Source of the DNA: Pseudomonadota bacterium
Lineage (GTDB): Bacteria; Pseudomonadota; Alphaproteobacteria; Rhizobiales; Beijerinckiaceae
Direction of reading: 5' to 3'
Length of the DNA stretch: 16,160 nucleotides
Assembly (NCBI GenBank): GCA_023423995.1
Contig: JAFAEL010000283.1
Span: 1-16,160 of the forward strand
A program made the translations under genes and the position numbers. The notes under the pieces were generated by a model, which saw only the letters and a list, made by a program, of their open reading frames with translations, was not told the origin of the DNA and made no database searches. Every line of letters begins with the position of its first letter. The first letter of the stretch is position 1. Below, in pieces: positions 12,518 through 16,160 of this stretch.

Positions 12518-15214
12518 TTACTCAGCTGCCGCCCGGGCGCGCTGGTCGCGCCCCGCCTCCCGAGCTGCCGCCCCCTCCTCGACCTGAACCGCGCCGCCGC
12601 GGAACTGGATCACCACGTCGAATAGCTTCGGCTGCCTCTCGTTGGGCAATACCGCGATCAAGCTCCGATCCTTCATCTCCTTGGCGATCAACTCAAGAGC
12701 CGGACCGACACGGCTCTCGCCCAGCGGCGCCAGCGCACCGTCGAGAACCAGGATGTCCGGCCGCTTCACCAGGCAGCGCAGGAGATTGACGATCGTCCGT
12801 TGAGGAGAGGTTAGGAGGCGGCCGGCCGGACCGACCTGCTGGTCGAGGCCCACCCTCTCGATGCCGGCGCGAAGCGACATCTCGTCGATGATCTCCGCCC
12901 CGAGGGCCCGGACGCGCTCGCGCGCATCGGCGATCCGCTCGTTCACGCGGCCGAACAGCAGGTTGTCCCGGACGGTCGCGGCCGGGTTGAGCGTCTGCAC
13001 GTCGTAGAAGCTGATATCCTCCCGCTCGTGGCGGGCCATGATCTCTCGCACCTGGGCACGCCCGGCGAGCAGACGCTCCATCATTCCATCGTTCAGCAGT
13101 CCGAGGCGGTGGCGGGGTTCGACATAGGGCAGCGTCAGCGACAGAAGCCGGCCACGATCCTCCCGCGTCGCTCCACCCCGCCCCGTCATCCCGAGGCGCT
13201 TCACGATGCCCTCGAAATCCGACAGCTCGTCGGCATGGACGAAGGAGAACTGGTCGAAGAGCGGATGGCCGAGCGGAAGGCCCCGGAAGATGTCCACCAT
13301 CGTCTCGGCGATGCGGGCGCCCATCTGGACGAGGTCCTGCGTGAGCTCAGCCTGGTCGAGCGCCTCGCGGAAGTGGACATCGTTGGCGAGCGCCCGTCCC
13401 ATGAGGCTCTGGCTCGTCGGCACGCCGAACAGCAGGTTCTCGGCGACGGTCGCCTGGATGTTGTACCGCTCCGGATCGAAGAACTCGACCAGCTCGGCGA
13501 GCCCGTCGCGCTGGAGCCGTTCGTGCAGGCGTTGCCGCGCTTCGAGAAGTCGCTCCGACAGCTCCGGATTCCGATCCGGGTCGATCGTGCCGGCTAGCCC
13601 GAACCGATAGAGGTCGTCCCCGAGCCCCAAGCCGGTCAGCAGTCGAATGATCCGCTCGTCCAGCTCCTCTCGGGTCGCAGCCCCCGAGCGGGAGAGGTCC
13701 ACCCAGTCGGCCTCGGGCGTGTCGAGCGAGTTCCCCGTCCACGACGCCTCGAGGCGTCGCCGCCGCTCGACATCGTCCTTCTCGGCCTCTTTGAGCGGCC
13801 GCGAACGCATCCCGTAGAGGATGTTGTCCCGGATGCTGCCCGGGAACAGCACGGGCTCGACGCCGGCATAGGCCATCCGGCGCGCGACCACCGAGTGCGG
13901 CAGGTCTGAGAGGTCGTGGCCGGCGATCCGCACCTCGCCCGAGAAATCGATCGGCCGGCGCGCGATCAGGCGAGCGAGGAAGCTGGCCGCCGCCGTCCCG
14001 TCGGCGGCGACCGCAACATGCGCCGGCAGGTCGATCCGCAGGTCCGCATGCTGGATGAGAGCCGTACCGTGGGCGTCCAGTATGGTCAGATCCTTGATCT
14101 CGATCGCACCCTCGAGCGGGAAATCCTGCTCTTCCTGCTCCTTGCTTTCGGGAAGCAGCTTCTCGGCCGCGAAATAGGCGACCACCTGGTCGTACTTCAC
14201 CTGCACGTCGAGGCGCTGCTGATCCCAATCGATCAGCTCCTTCAGGGGAGGCGGAAGCTCGCGATAGGCCGCGATGACAGCGACGAGCTGGCCGATGTCG
14301 AGCCGGCCCTGGAGCGCGAAATAGCCGCCGAAGGCGTAGAAGAAAAACGGGGTGAGCTGCGCGAGCAGGTTGTTCAGGAATTTGACGATGAACTTGCGCT
14401 TGTAGATCCGGAACCGGATGTCGAAGAGCTCGAACAGCCGGTGCCCGATCTCGGCCCGCTCCCAGCGCCCGGTATTGTGGACATGGACGGCCTCCATGCC
14501 GTCGATCACCTCGCTGACCCGGCCCGCGAGCCGCCGGGAGGCGAGCTGGCGCATGCGGCCGAGCCGGAGGAGCTCGCGCCGCATCCGGGGAATGACGACG
14601 AACTGCACTCCGACGACGGCGGCCGCCGCCAGGCCGAGCCACAGGCTCTGCATGATGATGAACAGCAGGGCGGTCGCGGCCTGCGTGCCCAAGAAGACGG
14701 GCTGCACGAAGGCGTCGCCGATGAAGCCTCCGATGGGTTCGACCTCGTCCTTGATGATGGTCGCGGCCTCCGAGGACTTCACGCCCCGGAGCGTTTCCGG
14801 AGTGAAGCGGAGCGCCATGCTGAACAGCTCGAACCGCATGCGGCGCATCATGCGCTCGCCGAGGGCGCCCTTGGAGACGTTGATCCAGTACTTGAAGGCG
14901 CCGTTCACCAGCACGAAGAACAGGAACAGGAGCGACAGGCCGAACAGGAGATGCAGCCGGCCGACGTCGAACCCCGGGAAGAGATCGAACCGGAGTCCAC
15001 CGAGCCACGCCGGGAGCGAGAAGCTGATGTCGAGAAACTTGGCCGTCTGCCGGCCCTGTTCGAAAGCGCGGCCCTGAATGGCCTCGTTCACGATCTTCCG
15101 CGGGAGATCGAGCGACATGTAGTAGAACGGCAGGGACGCGAGCACGACCGCGAAAATGATCAGCTGGTCGCGCTTCGAGTGCCGCCATATGTAGCGGAAC
15201 AGACTCTTGTTCAT
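12518..15214 (-). CDS. ABC-exporter-like membrane protein with highly degenerate, enlarged nucleotide-binding region
   Basis: An ~898-residue protein, much longer than the usual ~600-residue ABC half-exporter. Residues ~1-330 form an exporter-type membrane domain with about six hydrophobic segments (for example 17-36, 87-106 and 278-301). The following region keeps the ABC order but not its catalytic residues. The Walker A position reads AVAADGTAAASF (~401-412, no Lys). The signature reads LLTSPQRTIVNLL (~800-812), Walker B reads DILVLDG (820-826, Gly for the catalytic Glu), and the switch region reads AVLPNERQ (no His). Blocks like the post-Q-loop segment occur three times: GSIRDNILYG (~459-468), ATVAENLLFG (~588-597) and ATVRDNLLFG (~746-755). 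The start at MNKSLFRYIWRH is chosen by similarity; Met codons at 15232 or a GTG at 15256 are possible. It is co-transcribed with the cyclic-nucleotide-binding gene. Confidence 0.9.
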   Translation of the reverse strand: MNKSLFRYIWRHSKRDQLIIFAVVLASLPFYYMSLDLPRKIVNEAIQGRAFEQGRQTAKFLDISFSLPAWLGGLRFDLFPGFDVGRLHLLFGLSLLFLFFVLVNGAFKYWINVSKGALGERMMRRMRFELFSMALRFTPETLRGVKSSEAATIIKDEVEPIGGFIGDAFVQPVFLGTQAATALLFIIMQSLWLGLAAAAVVGVQFVVIPRMRRELLRLGRMRQLASRRLAGRVSEVIDGMEAVHVHNTGRWERAEIGHRLFELFDIRFRIYKRKFIVKFLNNLLAQLTPFFFYAFGGYFALQGRLDIGQLVAVIAAYRELPPPLKELIDWDQQRLDVQVKYDQVVAYFAAEKLLPESKEQEEQDFPLEGAIEIKDLTILDAHGTALIQHADLRIDLPAHVAVAADGTAAASFLARLIARRPIDFSGEVRIAGHDLSDLPHSVVARRMAYAGVEPVLFPGSIRDNILYGMRSRPLKEAEKDDVERRRRLEASWTGNSLDTPEADWVDLSRSGAATREELDERIIRLLTGLGLGDDLYRFGLAGTIDPDRNPELSERLLEARQRLHERLQRDGLAELVEFFDPERYNIQATVAENLLFGVPTSQSLMGRALANDVHFREALDQAELTQDLVQMGARIAETMVDIFRGLPLGHPLFDQFSFVHADELSDFEGIVKRLGMTGRGGATREDRGRLLSLTLPYVEPRHRLGLLNDGMMERLLAGRAQVREIMARHEREDISFYDVQTLNPAATVRDNLLFGRVNERIADARERVRALGAEIIDEMSLRAGIERVGLDQQVGPAGRLLTSPQRTIVNLLRCLVKRPDILVLDGALAPLGESRVGPALELIAKEMKDRSLIAVLPNERQPKLFDVVIQFRGGAVQVEEGAAAREAGRDQRARAAAE

Positions 15215-15403
15215 CTCCCTCAAGGTTATCATGCCCGGGACCGGAAGCGAGACCACTTTCCCGGCCCCGGGCCGCTGCAGGTCGACGCCATCCGGCAGCT
15301 TGGTCGGAGCAGTCCTCAGGGGGGTGATCGAGGGGCGGATCCTGTGCTAGGAACGGCACCGCGGTCGCCGCACTTGGCCCACCCTCTGCGCGGACCAGAA
15401 AGC
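15215..15403. promoter_or_regulatory. Divergent intergenic region between the ABC-like and glycosyltransferase genes
   Basis: These 189 bp separate two genes transcribed away from each other and so must hold both of their promoters if both are first genes. No convincing -35/-10 pair, terminator or long palindrome could be identified. The part next to the ABC start may be coding if an upstream start (15232 or 15256) is used. Confidence 0.4.
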
Positions 15404-16160
15404 ATGGCGTTTGGAGGGGAAGAGGATCGCTTCTCGCCTTATGGGATGGTGCAAGCGCAATCAGGGGGCGCGGGATCCGTTCGTGTCCTGAGCTACAGCC
15501 ACGATACGTTCGGCCTCGGGCATCTGCGGCGGACCAGGGCGATCGCCAATGCCTTGGTGCCGGAACGGCCGAACGCGTCCGTCCTCATCCTGTCGGGCTC
15601 GCCCGTCATCGGCAGCTTCGAGTTCGGACGCGGCGTGGATTACGTGCGCATCCCGGGCGTCACGAAGCAGCCCGACGGCGACTACCGCAGCCTCAACCTC
15701 AACCTGTCCATCGAGGAGGCGGTGCGGCTGCGCGAGGCGCTGATCCTGCAGACGGCCGAGACGTTCCGACCGGACATCTTCATCGTCGACAAGGAGCCCA
15801 CCGGCTTTCGGGGCGAGATCGTTTCGGCGCTCGAATTGCTGCGCGCCCGCGGCTGCCGCATCGTGCTCGGCGTGCGGGACGTGCTCGACGACCCGTCCCT
15901 GCTCGTTCCGGAGTGGGAGCGGAAGGGGGCCACCGAGCTTCTTGCCCGCGCCTATGACGAGATCTGGGTCTATGGCCTGCCGGAGGTTTACCGGCCGCTC
16001 GCCTGCCTGCCGCTGCCTTGCAACCTCGCCCGGCAGACGACCTATACCGGCTACCTCCGGCGCGACATCCCGACGACGTCGTCGCTGACCTACCATCCGA
16101 ACCTGACGCGGCAGCCCTTCATCCTCGTCACCACCGGGGGCGGTGGGGACGGGGAAGACG
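15404..16160 (+). CDS. MurG-like glycosyltransferase (GT-B fold), 3' end outside window
   Basis: The frame stays open to the end of the window, giving 252 codons of a GT-B type glycosyltransferase. After a ~27-residue polar leader, VLSYSHDTFGLGHLRRTRAI (residues 28-47) shows the glycine/histidine GxGH-type loop of MurG-like enzymes at the start of the first Rossmann domain. FRPDIFIVDKEPTGFRGEI (about 124-142) and RIVLGVRDVLDD follow. The window ends at ILVTTGGGGDGED, where the second, sugar-nucleotide-binding domain begins. The ATG has only a weak site (AGAAAG); an internal ATG at 15446 is an alternative. It is divergent from the ABC-like gene, and the combination suggests a cell-surface glycan locus continuing beyond the window. 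Donor and acceptor are unknown. Confidence 0.85.
   Translation, partial: MAFGGEEDRFSPYGMVQAQSGGAGSVRVLSYSHDTFGLGHLRRTRAIANALVPERPNASVLILSGSPVIGSFEFGRGVDYVRIPGVTKQPDGDYRSLNLNLSIEEAVRLREALILQTAETFRPDIFIVDKEPTGFRGEIVSALELLRARGCRIVLGVRDVLDDPSLLVPEWERKGATELLARAYDEIWVYGLPEVYRPLACLPLPCNLARQTTYTGYLRRDIPTTSSLTYHPNLTRQPFILVTTGGGGDGED

Noticed and set aside
13347..15359. Open frame of 670 codons on the minus strand overlapping the ABC-like gene
   Set aside because: Composition is Arg/Ala/Pro/Gly-rich with no domain; it is another frame of the ABC-like gene kept open by high GC content.
1..16160. CRISPR arrays, tRNA/rRNA genes, insertion sequences, integrases
   Set aside because: No regularly spaced direct repeats, no tRNA-like cloverleaf or rRNA sequence, and no transposase or recombinase motif were recognised on either strand.

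Overview
The window is about 16 kb of GC-rich DNA, densely packed with genes that often overlap or nearly touch. Codon use, the gene families (split-subunit methylmalonyl-CoA mutase, DUF3750, DUF1989, an unusual ABC/cyclic-nucleotide/glycosyltransferase group) and short intergenic palindromes suggest an alphaproteobacterium of the order Hyphomicrobiales, perhaps near Methylobacteriaceae. That placement is inference from memory. No rRNA, tRNA, CRISPR array, transposase or integrase was seen.

Layout. (1) 2-3109, plus strand: the end of mutA and all of mutB, the two subunits of adenosylcobalamin-dependent methylmalonyl-CoA mutase (propionyl-CoA catabolism / ethylmalonyl-CoA pathway). mutA carries an in-frame, low-complexity, hairpin-bearing insert in its inter-domain linker. 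(2) 3112-3761: a MNT/HEPN toxin-antitoxin-type pair starting 2 bp after mutB. (3) 3847-4698: an orphan DUF1989 (urea-carboxylase-associated) protein. (4) 4810-6419: an exported glucose/sorbosone-dehydrogenase-type protein, overlapping by 4 bp with a small exported cytochrome c; they look like a periplasmic dehydrogenase and its electron acceptor. (5) 6427-7881, minus strand: a Uma2 nuclease-fold protein and an exported lytic transglycosylase. (6) 8078-12016, plus strand: a DUF3750 membrane-anchored protein, an MFS transporter, MeaB (the GTPase that protects methylmalonyl-CoA mutase), a C15 pyroglutamyl-peptidase-like protein and a stand-alone Lrp/AsnC ligand-binding domain. (7) 12046-15214, minus strand: a very unusual ABC-exporter-like protein followed by a single-domain cyclic-nucleotide-binding protein. 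(8) 15404-end, plus strand: the beginning of a MurG-like glycosyltransferase, divergent from the ABC gene.

How it fits together. MutA, MutB and MeaB form one functional unit, although about 7 kb of unrelated genes separate mutB from meaB. The most unusual object is the ABC protein. Its membrane domain looks normal, but its nucleotide-binding part has lost the recognisable Walker A lysine, the catalytic glutamate, the LSGGQ signature and the switch histidine. It also carries about 300 extra residues in which the segment after the Q-loop position (consensus like ATVxENLLFG) occurs three times. With its cyclic-nucleotide-binding partner and the divergent glycosyltransferase it may be a non-canonical, second-messenger-linked envelope or polysaccharide system. 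That last step is inference. There is no gene-free stretch above 300 bases.
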